64,000 nt of DNA from Palsa-601 sp963801185 (GCA_963801185.1 CAWDDW010000002.1:62001-126000); one strand, 5' to 3'; shown: positions 7,803-15,999, numbered from the stretch's first letter. Notes: generated by a model from the letters alone, not told the origin. Numbers and translations: made by a program.

Positions 7803-8327
7803 TTAGAACCTGAAGCGAGTCAGGCCACCCGGTTCGGTGCCGAGTGTCACTGTCACCGAACGTGGCTTGATGCGGTAGACGTTCCACGGGGGTGGACCCT
7901 GCGACGGAGCGTTGAACGGGGCGGTGATACCGGTCCGAGTCTCATCGAGTTCGGCGGGCCACCCCTGGTCCGCCCAGGCCCTAGCAAGGCGCGTGAGTGT
8001 GGCCGGGTCGGTCTCCCGCTCTGCTTCACCTTCGGCGACGACGTCTGCATCGAGGATCGACACCGCTATCGAGCAGCGCGAATCCCGGGCGACGTTGCGG
8101 CCCTTGCGGGTACGCGATCCGGTCTGGAACCAGAAGCTTCCGTCCAGCCAGAGTGCACCGACCGCAGTCACGTGGGGGCTCCCGTCCTCGTTCACCGTCG
8201 AGAGCCACGTCGTGCGGGCGTTATGGGCGTCTGGAGCCGGTGGCGATCCGGCGTCGAGCTTTTCAAGGACGTTCGCCCAGTTCACTGGCGGCAGCCCGTC
8301 CGTCGCGCCCAAGTTGATGATCTCCAT
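7803..8327 (-). CDS. Pyridoxamine 5'-phosphate oxidase-like (FMN/F420 split-barrel) protein
   Basis: A 174-residue split-barrel flavoprotein-type sequence. It shows ARTTWLSTVNEDGSPHVTAVGALWLDGSFWF (first barrel strands), TGSRTRKGRNVARDSRCSIA (the conserved basic strand before the cofactor site) and a C-terminal YRIKPRSVTVTLG. In actinobacteria this superfamily includes FMN- and F420-dependent reductases, and the exact cofactor is not decidable from sequence. The start ATG at 8327 follows a purine-rich AGAGAGA. It lies alone between two copies of the tRNA-Ala flank, so it may have arrived with, or been bracketed by, a duplication or integration event. Confidence 0.85.
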   Translation of the reverse strand: MEIINLGATDGLPPVNWANVLEKLDAGSPPAPDAHNARTTWLSTVNEDGSPHVTAVGALWLDGSFWFQTGSRTRKGRNVARDSRCSIAVSILDADVVAEGEAERETDPATLTRLARAWADQGWPAELDETRTGITAPFNAPSQGPPPWNVYRIKPRSVTVTLGTEPGGLTRFRF

Positions 8328-8526
8328 TACGTGTCTCTCTAGGTAATTCGGCGATCCGCCGTGTGGCGACGGAATCAGCTCTACGACTGCGATCTGCCCG
8401 ATTCACTGGTCGACCGCAGGGGACCGAAGAACCTGTCCCGAGCATCGCCCGTAGGAGCCGGCTGCGGTGCCCCGGTTCGCTGGGACCTGGACACTCACCA
8501 CAGACTACGCCGCCGCTCTCAAGGGG

Positions 8527-8630
8527 TTGGAGTAAGGCCCTCAAGGTCGTCCAGCGACCGGACGTGGAATCAGGCCTTTGAGCAGGGGAAACGTTGTGAT
8601 TTCGACAACGTTGTTGTGGAGGTGAGCGGA
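8527..8630 (-). repeat. tRNA-Ala downstream flank, parent copy
   Basis: Region directly 3' of tRNA-Ala plus the end of its acceptor arm; a diverged copy lies 1.1 kb away at 7446-7547. Confidence 0.6.
8590..8612 (-). terminator. Hairpin terminator of tRNA-Ala
   Basis: Perfect 8-bp stem AACGTTGT/ACAACGTT with a 7-base loop, starting a few bases after the tRNA 3' end on the minus strand. No long U-tract follows. Confidence 0.6.
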
Positions 8631-8689
8631 CTCGAACCGCCGACTTCCACGTTGCGAACGTGGCGCTCTACCAGCTGAGCTACACCCCC
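8617..8689 (-). tRNA. tRNA-Ala (CGC)
   Basis: The minus strand folds as a cloverleaf: acceptor GGGGGTG paired with CACCTCC (one G-U pair), D-arm GCTC..GAGC, anticodon stem CCACG/CGTGG with loop TTCGCAA (anticodon CGC, reading GCG alanine codons) and T-arm loop TTCGAGT. The discriminator is A. The 3' CCA is not encoded (CAA follows). Confidence 0.95.
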
Positions 8690-8819
8690 AGGACGACCGA
8701 CCGCGGCCGATCGCTCAGGCGGCTGCCAGTGTACCGGCGCCCAGCAGGGCGGCCAGAAAGCGAAAGTTGGGAGCGGTGCGCGCCATGAAGCTGACGGACC
8801 TCGACGGATGCTGGACAGG

Positions 8820-8841
8820 AGGCGAGCCCGGGGTCTCGCCT
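8820..8841 (-). terminator. Hairpin downstream of the split pilin-like gene
   Basis: Perfect 7-bp stem AGGCGAG/CTCGCCT with an 8-base loop, 30 bases past the stop codon of the minus-strand gene. Terminator-like, without a U-tract. Confidence 0.5.
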
Positions 8842-8870
8842 CTGAGGGAGCTGACAGACCCGCGCGGTAC

Positions 8871-9243
8871 TCAATAGGCGGGGAAGCCGGACTGGGACCA
8901 GCTGGTGACTGACGAGATCGTGGCGGCGTCGCACGCGACCTGAGTCGAGCCCCGGACGATGAAGTAGTACCCACCGTCGGCGCCGCTGATGCCGAGCGCT
9001 GCCGGAGATTGAGGAGCCGTGATCTGCAGGATCCCGACACAAGTCTGTGCCGGTGGTGACCATGCGGCGAGGGCTACCCAGGTTCCATCGCTGCCGACAT
9101 GCGTGCTGATGTCGTGCGGACGTCTCGGCGGTGCGTCAGGCGAGTAACTCAGCCCCGTTTCCAAGATGCTGAACGGCGTCCTGATTCGCCGGATCGGTCA
9201 CCCCGTTGAAGGACTGGTTGTTCTGCGTGTAGTACGTGAGGGC
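8871..9243 (-). pseudogene. 3' half (second domain) of a secreted pilin-like gene split by IS21
   Basis: This encodes the second of two tandem domains of a protein whose beginning lies on the other side of the IS element. If the IS and one AGGGC copy are removed, the reading frame from the 5' half continues without interruption: IARTA|ALTYYTQNNQSFNGVTD. The domain matches the first one: YYTQNNQSFNGVTDPANQ versus YYWTKDKTFAGMTDRANP, GLSYSP in both, ISTHVGSDGTWVALAAW versus ISTHIGSNGQWVVLAAW, and CDAATISSV in both. A further single-base shift is needed near 9160 (LGNGAE versus LETGLSYSP). The fold is reminiscent of the globular part of type IV pilin-like proteins, which is inference. Confidence 0.75.
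9239..9243. repeat. IS21 target-site duplication, left copy (AGGGC)
   Basis: AGGGC directly precedes the left terminal repeat and is repeated at 11601-11605 directly after the right terminal repeat. IS21 elements normally duplicate 4-8 bp. Confidence 0.85.
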
Positions 9244-9340
9244 TGTTGGCGATCATCGAATCTCGCGATCGATGAGCACGCGAATGCGCGTTCTGTGATC
9301 ACTGAACTTCGCGGTTGAGCTGAGCTCCCGCGGTCGGCAG

Positions 9341-9360
9341 CACCGGGTATCCACCCGGTG
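9341..9360. terminator. Perfect hairpin in the IS21 leader
   Basis: Stem CACCGGGT/ACCCGGTG of 8 bp with loop ATCC, upstream of istA. It could dampen transcription entering the element from outside. Confidence 0.45.
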
Positions 9361-9370
9361 AGCAAGTGGC

Positions 9371-9412
9371 CCCTCCAGGGTTTCGGGCGACCAAGCACCG
9401 AACCCCGGAGGG
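9371..9412 (+). promoter_or_regulatory. istA leader hairpin that pairs the ribosome-binding site
   Basis: CCCTCC (9371-9376) pairs with GGAGGG (9407-9412), followed by a C-A mismatch and a second run GGGTTT/AACCC with a G-U pair. GGAGGG is also the Shine-Dalgarno sequence of istA (ATG at 9422), so folding would hide it. Transcripts reading in from outside would be translated poorly, a known protective device in some insertion sequences. Confidence 0.5.
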
Positions 9413-9421
9413 ACCGTCACC

Positions 9422-10699
9422 ATGCTGACCCAGGAGGAGTACACGGACGTGCTGAAGCTCAGACACGAGGGCTTCACCATCAACGAGATCGCCGACGAGC
9501 TCGGCTATCACCCAGCCACCATCACGCGCTGGATCAAAGAAGGCGGCCCGCCACAAGCTCGTGATCTCGACCGGTCCGAGCTCGTGATCGACGAGCACTG
9601 GTCGGATCGCATCCACGCGCTGTTGGAGGCGAACCCACGACTGCTCGCCACGAGCGTGACCGCCATCATCGCCGCCGAGGGCTTTTTGGGCAGCTACCCG
9701 ACGGTCTCGCGTCACGTGCGGTCGGTCCGCGGTCCCCGCTTCCGGCGAGCCGACAAGGCCTCGGTGCCGATCGAGACCGCCCCGGGCGAGGAGTGCCAGT
9801 TCGACTGGTCGGACTGCTCGGACTTCGGGGAGCTGTTCGGCCTCGGCGAGCTGCACTGCTTCGGGGCGATCCTTTCCTGGTCGCGTTGGCGCCGGTGGTG
9901 GTTCGCCCCCTCGATCGACCAGCACCACACCTTGGAAGGCCTGGCACAGTTCTACGAGGCAGCCGGTGGCGTGCCGTACTTCTCGCGTACCGACCGGATG
10001 GGAGCGCTCGGCAGCTCACGCGGCCGGCGCTTTGTCTGGCACCCGGCGGTGCTCGACTTCGCCAGGCTGCACGGGACTGCCCTCGTCGCCTGCCAGGCAC
10101 GCGACGCCAAGCGGAAGGGGAAGATCGAGCGGCCCTTCAGGGACCTGAAAGAGAGCTTCTTAGAAGAGCTCGTGCTCGACCCGCCGACATCTATCGCCGA
10201 GATCAACACCCGCGCCGAGGTCTTTCTCACCACAAGGGTCCACAACCGCCCTCACTCGACGACCGGCGTCGCACCGGCAGAGCGCCTCGGCCTCGAGGTC
10301 CCGATGATGGCAGTGCTCCCGCGGATCAGGTTCGACGCCTCGTACGTCGAAGTGCGCCGTGTCCACCCGGTGCTCCCGCTCATCGAGTGGCGGGGGGTGT
10401 CCTACTCGGTCCCACCCGACGCCCTCGGCCAGCTCGTCGAGTGCCGGGCGGCCCTTGGTGAGGGTCTCCTCGAGATCCGCCTCGCCGGAAGGCGCATCGC
10501 CGTCCACCGGATCGCACTAGCCGGGTCGGGCCCGATCTGGGACCCCGACCACCGCGCTGCAGCCGAGGCGGCGGCACTCGGCCGGCACGCCCGGGTGACG
10601 CGCCACCTTCGGGTCGTCGGCAGCCCTCCGCCTGATGGCGGCGACTACGCCGTCGAGATGGTCGACCTTGGTCGCTACGACATCGATCGGGAGGGATGA
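9422..10699 (+). CDS. istA: IS21 family transposase IstA
   Basis: A 425-residue DDE transposase. The N-terminal HTH (about residues 5-45: EGFTINEIADELGYHPATITRWI) binds element ends. The catalytic core shows QFDWSD (first Asp), an SRTDRMG segment where most relatives have TDN (second Asp), and KRKGKIERPFRDLKESF with the catalytic Glu. The C-terminal part (PLIEWRGVSYSVPPDALGQ) is the beta-barrel-like domain usual in IstA. It works with the ATPase IstB, whose gene overlaps its stop as ATGA. GGAGGG nine bases before ATG 9422 is the ribosome-binding site and is sequestered in a leader hairpin. Full length. Confidence 0.95.
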   Translation: MLTQEEYTDVLKLRHEGFTINEIADELGYHPATITRWIKEGGPPQARDLDRSELVIDEHWSDRIHALLEANPRLLATSVTAIIAAEGFLGSYPTVSRHVRSVRGPRFRRADKASVPIETAPGEECQFDWSDCSDFGELFGLGELHCFGAILSWSRWRRWWFAPSIDQHHTLEGLAQFYEAAGGVPYFSRTDRMGALGSSRGRRFVWHPAVLDFARLHGTALVACQARDAKRKGKIERPFRDLKESFLEELVLDPPTSIAEINTRAEVFLTTRVHNRPHSTTGVAPAERLGLEVPMMAVLPRIRFDASYVEVRRVHPVLPLIEWRGVSYSVPPDALGQLVECRAALGEGLLEIRLAGRRIAVHRIALAGSGPIWDPDHRAAAEAAALGRHARVTRHLRVVGSPPPDGGDYAVEMVDLGRYDIDREG

Positions 10700-11499
10700 T
10701 GACGAGCCCGTCACCCTATGAGCAGCTGAAGGACGACCTCGGCTACCTCGGCCTCGACGCGGCGGCCGAGTGCTTTGCCACCTTGGCCGAGGAAGCGATG
10801 ACGAACGACTGGCCGCCGGTCACCTACTTGGAGGCGGTCATCGCCGCCCAGGCGACATCGACGAGGAACCGGCGTCTTTCTGCACGGCTCAGGTTCGCAC
10901 GCTTTCCCTCCCGGAAGACGATCGAGGAGTTCGACTTCTCCTTCCAGCCCTCTGTCGACAGAAAGCTCGTCATGGACCTAGCGACGCTGCGCTTTGTGAC
11001 CGCAGGGAGGCCGGTGCTGTTCTTGGGCCAGCCCGGGTGTGGGAAGTCGCATCTCGCGACGGCGCTGGCGATCTTGGCCGTCGAGGCCGGCTACCGGGGC
11101 TATTTCAGCTCGGCCGACGAGATGGTCCGTAACCTCGGACACGCTTTGTTGGAGGGGACCTTCAACTCAAAGCTCAAGACCTACGTCGCCCCCTCGGTCC
11201 TCGTCATCGACGACGTCGGGCTGATCCCGATGGCCCGCGCCGAGGCGACCGCCTTTTTCCAGGTCGTGAACCGCCGCTACGAGGTCGGCCACTCGACGAT
11301 CGTCACGACCAACCGCGGCCTGCCCGAGTGGGGAGAGATCTTGGGCGACCCGGTCGTCGCCGCGGCGATCCTCGACCGCCTCATGCACCGGGCCGTCGTG
11401 TTCAACATCAAGGGCCCCTCGTGGCGCATGCGGGAGCACCAGGCGCTCGCGACGGCGAGCTCACCTTCCGAGAAGGACACTGAAAGGAGGCGGCGCTAA
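10696..11499 (+). CDS. istB: IS21 helper ATPase IstB
   Basis: A 267-residue AAA+ ATPase of the IstB/DnaC type. It has Walker A GQPGCGKSHLA (about residue 115), Walker B VLVIDDVG (about residue 170), a sensor segment STIVTTNRGLPEW and an arginine-finger region LDRLMHRAVVFNIKG. IstB assembles on target DNA and stimulates IstA-mediated insertion. It is translated from an ATG overlapping the istA stop codon (ATGA), giving coupled synthesis. Full length, with no damage seen. Confidence 0.95.
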   Translation: MMTSPSPYEQLKDDLGYLGLDAAAECFATLAEEAMTNDWPPVTYLEAVIAAQATSTRNRRLSARLRFARFPSRKTIEEFDFSFQPSVDRKLVMDLATLRFVTAGRPVLFLGQPGCGKSHLATALAILAVEAGYRGYFSSADEMVRNLGHALLEGTFNSKLKTYVAPSVLVIDDVGLIPMARAEATAFFQVVNRRYEVGHSTIVTTNRGLPEWGEILGDPVVAAAILDRLMHRAVVFNIKGPSWRMREHQALATASSPSEKDTERRRR

Positions 11500-11584
11500 C
11501 CTCAGATCGCCGGCAGCGGACTCAGCCGATCGCGAATTTCGATGATCGCCGATCGCGAAGACGCGTGATCACAGAACGCGACTT

Positions 11585-12193
11585 TCAGTGATCGCCAACA
11601 AGGGCGGCGGTGCGGGCGATTTGGAGGTTCATCTCCGCGACCGTCCCGACCGGGAATGAATATGTGGACCGCTGCGACACAGATGAGATGGTGGCGGCGT
11701 CGCAGGCCGGTTTGTTGGTCTTACGCACGAGGAAGTAGTAGATGCCGAACGAACCGGTGATCGGGGCCCCGGCCACGGTTGCCGGCGGGTCTGACTCGAC
11801 GAAGACCATGCCGTAGTAGGTGCTGCTGGATGGTGCCCACGCGGCGAGCACGACCCATTGCCCGTTGCTGCCAATGTGCGTGCTGATGTTGCGCAGCCGC
11901 GTCGACGGCTCCTCTGGGGAGTAGCTCAACCCGGTTCCCATGAAGAAGATGGCGCCGGGGTTCGCCCGGTCGGTCATGCCGGCGAAGGTCTTGTCTTTGG
12001 TCCAGTAGTAGTTCTGAGCAGCCGAGAGGGCCGTCTCTAAGTCGTATGCGGCATGCTTCGTGGTCGTCGTCACCGAGCGAAAGTCGCTCGCCCCTGCCGG
12101 TGCCGCACTGGTGAGGCCGACGCCGAGGCAAAGGATGCCGGCCACCCCGGCCGTGAGTCGGGCTCTCCGTACAGGACGAATGCTAGGTGGCAC
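11585..12193 (-). pseudogene. 5' half (signal peptide and first domain) of secreted pilin-like gene split by IS21
   Basis: GTG 12193 is the likely start (AGGAGC upstream); the frame also opens at TTG 12214. A signal peptide is clear: basic VRRARLT, hydrophobic AGVAGILCLGVGL and SAAPAGAS. The mature domain begins with TTTTKHAAYDLETALSAAQN, a long helix-like N-terminus typical of pilin-like subunits, followed by a beta-rich part (ISTHIGSNGQWVVLAAWAP, FGIYYFLVRKTNKPACDA). Genomic sequence ends at 11601; the last few residues (VGDH, stop at 11585) come from the IS. The original product continued into 9238-8871 as a second, homologous domain. It is the last gene of a minus-strand run after the membrane protein at 12.9 kb. 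The pilin relation is inference. Confidence 0.75.
11601..11605. repeat. IS21 target-site duplication, right copy (AGGGC)
   Basis: Matches 9239-9243 on the other side of the element. Confidence 0.85.
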
Positions 12194-12217
12194 GGCGGCC
12201 CAGCTCCTGGTCAACCG

Positions 12218-12902
12218 CTACCGCCCAGCGGACACGAGCCTCCGGCGCTCGAACTCAGACTCCGGCACGGACCAACCGCTGCCACCGACTCTCGGGCGCA
12301 CGACGCCGACCGCTGTCCCCCCACCGCTGTGGTGACGGGCCTGGTCGAGGGCAATCGCGGCGCCCCGCCGCGTCTCCAACGCGACGACCTTCTGGACTCG
12401 TTCAACGGCGAGCTGGTGGAAGTATGCGAGCAGGCCAAGGTAAGCGAGCGACACCAGCAGCCCACCGACCGCGACATAGAAGAAGACCGACATACCGAAG
12501 CCCATGGCAAAGGCTGCCAATGTCCCCAACCCGAGTGACGCCACCACCCTCCGCCGCCGGATGGTGGTGGCGTGGGACACGAGCGGCCCGAGGCTCCGGC
12601 GTCCGCGCTGCAGCTGCTGCGCTAACTCGCGGTCCCGATGCCACGCCGAAGCCGATCGCGCCCGCATCCGAAGCAAAACGCTCATCGGACAGCCGCTTCG
12701 CAGCCGCGCCGAAGCCAATCGCCACACCGGGGACCGAACCCCCGAGCTCGGACCGAGGCGGGCTGTCCGACAAGCGCGACAGCTGCCGGTTGAACGAAGT
12801 CACTGAACTACCGAGCTCTCGTTCACGTAGCCTCCGCAGGACCGGCGGCGCCAAGGCCACGACCCACACGAACGCCAGGAGCACCAAGACCCACATACGC
12901 AC
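12218..12902 (-). pseudogene. Small actinobacterial membrane protein, one frameshift
   Basis: The N-terminal membrane helix (MWVLVLLAFVWVVALAPPVL) is followed by RRLRERELGSSVTSFNRQLS, a layout common in uncharacterised actinobacterial membrane proteins. Near 12640 the protein switches frame, and the second frame carries the expected remainder: an arginine-rich stretch, RRRRVVASLGLGTLAAFAMG and SVFFYVAVGGLLVSLAYLGL as two membrane helices, then a soluble tail. The combined length is about 225 residues. No enzymatic motif is visible and I assign no function. It sits between moaC and the pilin-like gene on the same strand and may be co-transcribed. The shift may be a sequencing indel. Confidence 0.6.
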
Positions 12903-12956
12903 GCTCCTCGTACCGTCCTTGCTTCTCAGGAAACCCTACAAGAGGGTCTCTTTCGA

Positions 12957-13442
12957 TTAGTGGATTTCCGAGCGGCGCCAACTACCTGACCGTCCCCCGT
13001 TCTTCTCCCAGAGGCAAAGATCCCCGATCGACATTGATCGGTCGGCTGACTTGCACATGTCGTAAATCGTCAGCGCAGCGACAGCACATGCTGTGAGCGC
13101 CTCCATCTCGACCCCGGTGCGGTCGACCGCCTCCACTTGAGTTTCCACCTCGACGTGATCGTCGCCGATGGTGAAGTTGATAAAGACACTCCCCACGAGC
13201 AGTGGGTGACAGAGCGGGATGAGCTCAGCAGTTCGCTTCGCCGCTTGAATACCGGCAATGCGGGCCGCCCCCAGAACGTCCCCTTTGTTTACCGCGTTGG
13301 AGGCGATCGCCACGGTCGTCTCCGGGAGCATGCTCACCTTGCACCGGGCAAGTGCACGACGGTGAGTGGTCTCCTTCGGGGTGACGTCGACCATCCGTGC
13401 CCTCCCCAAAGGGTCCAGATGAGTCAGGCCACGCTCGGACAT
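12957..13442 (-). CDS. moaC: Cyclic pyranopterin monophosphate synthase MoaC
   Basis: A 161-residue enzyme that converts the MoaA product (3',8-cyclo-dihydro-GTP) into cyclic pyranopterin monophosphate, the first stable intermediate of molybdopterin synthesis. Family hallmarks are visible: LDPLGRARMVDVTPK at the start, GIQAAKRTAELIPLCHPL (with the conserved LCHPL), and VDRTGVEMEALTACAVAALT leading to IYDMCKSADR with the catalytic Asp and Lys. Length is normal. It is transcribed after moeA and moaA on the same strand, forming a molybdenum-cofactor block. Confidence 0.96.
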   Translation of the reverse strand: MSERGLTHLDPLGRARMVDVTPKETTHRRALARCKVSMLPETTVAIASNAVNKGDVLGAARIAGIQAAKRTAELIPLCHPLLVGSVFINFTIGDDHVEVETQVEAVDRTGVEMEALTACAVAALTIYDMCKSADRSMSIGDLCLWEKNGGRSGSWRRSEIH

Positions 13443-13520
13443 CGGGTGCGCAGTCTAAGCGGCTGCCAACGTCCCCGCCGGGCCGGCGCCCCGACCTGGG
13501 ACGACGCGCTTATTTGGCCG

Positions 13521-14537
13521 TCAACCGCCGATTTGGCTCATGGAACGAGTCGGACGCACGAAGTCAACTCGCCCGATCCTGTGCCCGGCCCACTTCCCGT
13601 AGACGGCGTCCTTGAGGAGGTCAGCGAGGTCGGTGTCGCTGGCTCCGTCTCGCAACGGGCCGCGGAGATCCAACTCCTCCAGCGCGAACAGGCACGTCAG
13701 GAACTGACCCTCAGCCGTCAGGCGCACACGGTCGCAGTCGCCACAGAACGGCCTGGTCACAGAGGGGATCACTCCGATCTCGCCCGCTCCGTCCGCGTAG
13801 CGCCACCTCGTAGCGGGCTCGGCACCGTGGGCGACCGGCTCGAGCGGGAAGATCGCGCCGATCGTGGCCACGATCTCGTCGGCCGAGACCACCTGCTCGA
13901 GCGTCCAGCTTCCCTCTGCATCGAGGGGCATGTACTCGATGAAGCGGATCTGGACGCCCCGCTCGCGGCCGAAAACGGCGAAGTCGAGGATCTCGTCCTC
14001 GTTCTTGTGCCGCACGACTACCGCGTTCACCTTGACGGGCGAAAGTCCAGAGGCAACCGCCGCGTCGATCCCGGCGAGGACGTCATCGAGGGCGTCCCGC
14101 CTCGTAATCGCCAAGAAACGATCAGCCCTCAACGAATCCAACGACACATTCACTCTCGCCAATCCCGCGGCCCGAAGGACGTCAGCGAGGCGGGCGAGAG
14201 AGGACCCGTTGGTGGTGAGCGAGATCTCGACGGGCTCGCCAGCCGGGGTGCGCAGGCCAGCCAGCATGGCTACGAGTTTCGGGAGGTCACGGCGGACCGT
14301 CGGCTCGCCGCCTGTGAGGCGGATCGACTCGATGCCGAGGTCCTCGACGAAGAGGCGAGCCAGGCGAGCGATCTCCTCGTACCGGAGGATATCGTCACGT
14401 GGCACGAACTGGATGCCCTCCTCGGGCATGCAGTACACGCAGCGGAAGTTGCAGCGGTCGGTGACCGAGATGCGAAGGTCGCGAGCCGTCCGGCCGAACG
14501 TGTCGACCAGCGGTCCGGGACGTGTGATATCAGCCAC
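13521..14537 (-). CDS. moaA: GTP 3',8-cyclase MoaA (radical SAM)
   Basis: A 338-residue radical-SAM enzyme that starts molybdopterin synthesis by cyclising GTP. The N-terminal SAM cluster motif is TDRCNFRCVYCMPEEG (CxxxCxxC), with LTGGEP for SAM binding. The C-terminal second [4Fe-4S] site is FCGDCDRVRLTAEGQFLTCLF. The protein ends in a Gly-Gly pair (SMSQIGG), which is needed for MoaA activity. Start ATG 14537; length normal. Its partner moaC follows with a 78-bp gap, and moeA lies upstream with a palindromic repeat in between. Confidence 0.97.
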   Translation of the reverse strand: MADITRPGPLVDTFGRTARDLRISVTDRCNFRCVYCMPEEGIQFVPRDDILRYEEIARLARLFVEDLGIESIRLTGGEPTVRRDLPKLVAMLAGLRTPAGEPVEISLTTNGSSLARLADVLRAAGLARVNVSLDSLRADRFLAITRRDALDDVLAGIDAAVASGLSPVKVNAVVVRHKNEDEILDFAVFGRERGVQIRFIEYMPLDAEGSWTLEQVVSADEIVATIGAIFPLEPVAHGAEPATRWRYADGAGEIGVIPSVTRPFCGDCDRVRLTAEGQFLTCLFALEELDLRGPLRDGASDTDLADLLKDAVYGKWAGHRIGRVDFVRPTRSMSQIGG

Positions 14538-14588
14538 ACAGCCAGCCTAGGGCGAAGCGGCGGGAGCAGAACCCCCCGGCCAACCGAA

Positions 14589-14634
14589 GGTGGTTGAGAT
14601 TGTTTGTCCCGTCCGGGCAACAACCTCAACCACC
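14589..14634. repeat. 46-bp palindromic repeat, copy 1
   Basis: Outer arms GGTGGTTGAG and CTCAACCACC pair perfectly over 10 bp; inner parts TTGTT/AACAA and CCCG/CGGG extend the stem. It lies 42 bp after the moeA stop and 51 bp before the moaA start. Same length and sequence plan as copies at 26441-26486 and 62589-62634. Confidence 0.8.
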
Positions 14635-14676
14635 GAATCGGGCGAGGCCCCGCTTGGCCCGGCCGGCTCGGGCTCC

Positions 14677-15966
14677 TCAGGCGAGCGGCCCGAAGATCAG
14701 CACGTCGACGGGCTCGCCAATGGCGACGTTGTGACCTGAGGGAACGAGAGCCAGCGCGTTAGCCGACGCCATCGCGGACAGTTGATGAGACTGCTGACCA
14801 CCGGACGAACGAACGATGAGAGCACCGTCGGGGCCGAACGCGGCCTCGACCCGGAGCAGGTTCAGTCGGCCGTCATGGTGGGCGCGCAGCTCTTGGGCCG
14901 CGACGGCGCGCACCGGCCGGGGGAGAGGGCTCGTCACGCCCGCCATGTAGCGCAGCGCTGGAGCGGCGATCACCTCGTAGCTGACGATCGACGACACGGG
15001 GTTGCCGGGGAGCCCGAAGAAGGCGACGCGCTCTCCGCCTCCCGGTGACCGCGGCAGCCACGCGAGCGCCAGCGGCTTGGCGGGACGGATCGCTACTGCG
15101 AGCTCGAAGTACTCACCGCCGAGCTCCGACGCCAGCCTGTCGAGCACGACCTTCACGAAGTCGAACTCTCCTTTCGAGACGCCGCCTGATGAGAGAACGA
15201 CGTCGCAGCCGGCGAGCGCCCGGTCGAGCGCCGCCTCGACGTCGTTCTCAGTGTCCCTGACTGTGCCGAGGTCGACCGGCTCGAAGCCATCCCGTTCTAC
15301 CAAGGCGAGCAACGTCGGCCGATTCGAGTCCCGAATCTGGCCGGGCAGCAGGGGAGTCCCGCCTTGCACGAGTTCGTCGCCAGTCGACATCACTCCGACA
15401 CGAGGACGACGCCAGACCGGAACTTGGACTGACCCGACGCTCGCAAGGATCCCGAGCTGGGCAGGCCCGAGCGTCGTTCCGGCGGGGAGGGCCACCGAGC
15501 CGGCTCGGAAGTCGGAGCCCTTCGGCCGGATGTTGGCGGCGGCGGTAACCTCGTCCAGTACACGCACGACTGCCGGGCCTACCCGTTCGGTCCGCTCGAC
15601 GATCGCGACTGCGTCGGCGCCGGGCGGCATCACCGCACCGGTCATGATCTGAAGCGCCTCGCCTGGCCGGAGCGGGACTTCGGGCGGGGGAGAGCCGGCA
15701 GGGATTACGCCGACCACCGTCAGCTCGACCGGCGCGCCGACTGTGTCCGCCGCTCGGACGGCATACCCGTCCATCGCCGAGTTCTCGAAGGGCGGTATGT
15801 CCTCTCTGACGAGGACCTCTTCGGCGAGAACACAGCCGAGCGTTTGGCGAACAGGAAGCTCCACCGCTCCGAGCGGCCCGCAACGCTCGAGGACCAGCTT
15901 CTGGACCTCCTCGAGCGCGATCATCGGTTCGTCAGAGTGGGAGTGCCCGTGCTCGTCAGCCACCAT
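14677..15966 (-). CDS. moeA: Molybdopterin molybdenumtransferase MoeA
   Basis: A 429-residue enzyme that inserts molybdate into adenylylated molybdopterin. Visible landmarks: PPFENSAMDGYAVRAAD in domain 3, LQIMTGAVMPPGADAVAIVE, the MoCF-type core GVMSTGDELVQ, SSGGVSKGEFDFV and FGLPGNPVSS, followed by the C-terminal domain IV. Length is typical. ATG 15966 is preferred: GGAGG lies upstream, and the longer reading would run through the CIRCE element and the divergent gene. A His-rich N-terminus (DEHGHSHSDEP) is unusual. First gene of the moeA-moaA-moaC run. Confidence 0.95.
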   Translation of the reverse strand: MVADEHGHSHSDEPMIALEEVQKLVLERCGPLGAVELPVRQTLGCVLAEEVLVREDIPPFENSAMDGYAVRAADTVGAPVELTVVGVIPAGSPPPEVPLRPGEALQIMTGAVMPPGADAVAIVERTERVGPAVVRVLDEVTAAANIRPKGSDFRAGSVALPAGTTLGPAQLGILASVGSVQVPVWRRPRVGVMSTGDELVQGGTPLLPGQIRDSNRPTLLALVERDGFEPVDLGTVRDTENDVEAALDRALAGCDVVLSSGGVSKGEFDFVKVVLDRLASELGGEYFELAVAIRPAKPLALAWLPRSPGGGERVAFFGLPGNPVSSIVSYEVIAAPALRYMAGVTSPLPRPVRAVAAQELRAHHDGRLNLLRVEAAFGPDGALIVRSSGGQQSHQLSAMASANALALVPSGHNVAIGEPVDVLIFGPLA

Positions 15967-15993
15967 TGTGGAGCGCCTCCTGCCTCGTTGCTT

Positions 15994-15999
15994 TATACT
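15994..15999 (+). promoter_or_regulatory. Candidate -10 box (TATACT) of the FmdB gene
   Basis: TATACT immediately precedes and touches the CIRCE element, putting the transcript start inside the operator. The -35 is not clear. Confidence 0.45.

Larger units (their letters stand above)
9244..11600 (+). mobile_element. IS21-family insertion sequence, complete
   Basis: A 2357-bp element bounded by inverted termini TGTTGGCGATCA (9244-9255) and TGATCGCCAACA (11589-11600), flanked by the 5-bp duplication AGGGC. It carries the standard overlapping istA-istB pair. Subterminal regions at both ends hold repeated GATCA-centred and CGCGAT motifs (left 9250-9300, right 11510-11595), as expected for multiple transposase-binding sites in IS21. 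Both genes are intact, so the insertion is probably recent and the element may still be active. It split a two-domain secreted protein gene. Confidence 0.95.

Noticed and set aside
7446..8689. Integrative element bounded by att sites at tRNA-Ala
   Set aside because: Only about seven bases of the tRNA itself are duplicated and there is no integrase between the copies, so an integrative element is not supported.
13137..14597. 486-codon open frame on the plus strand
   Set aside because: Antisense to moaA/moaC, which have full family motifs on the minus strand.
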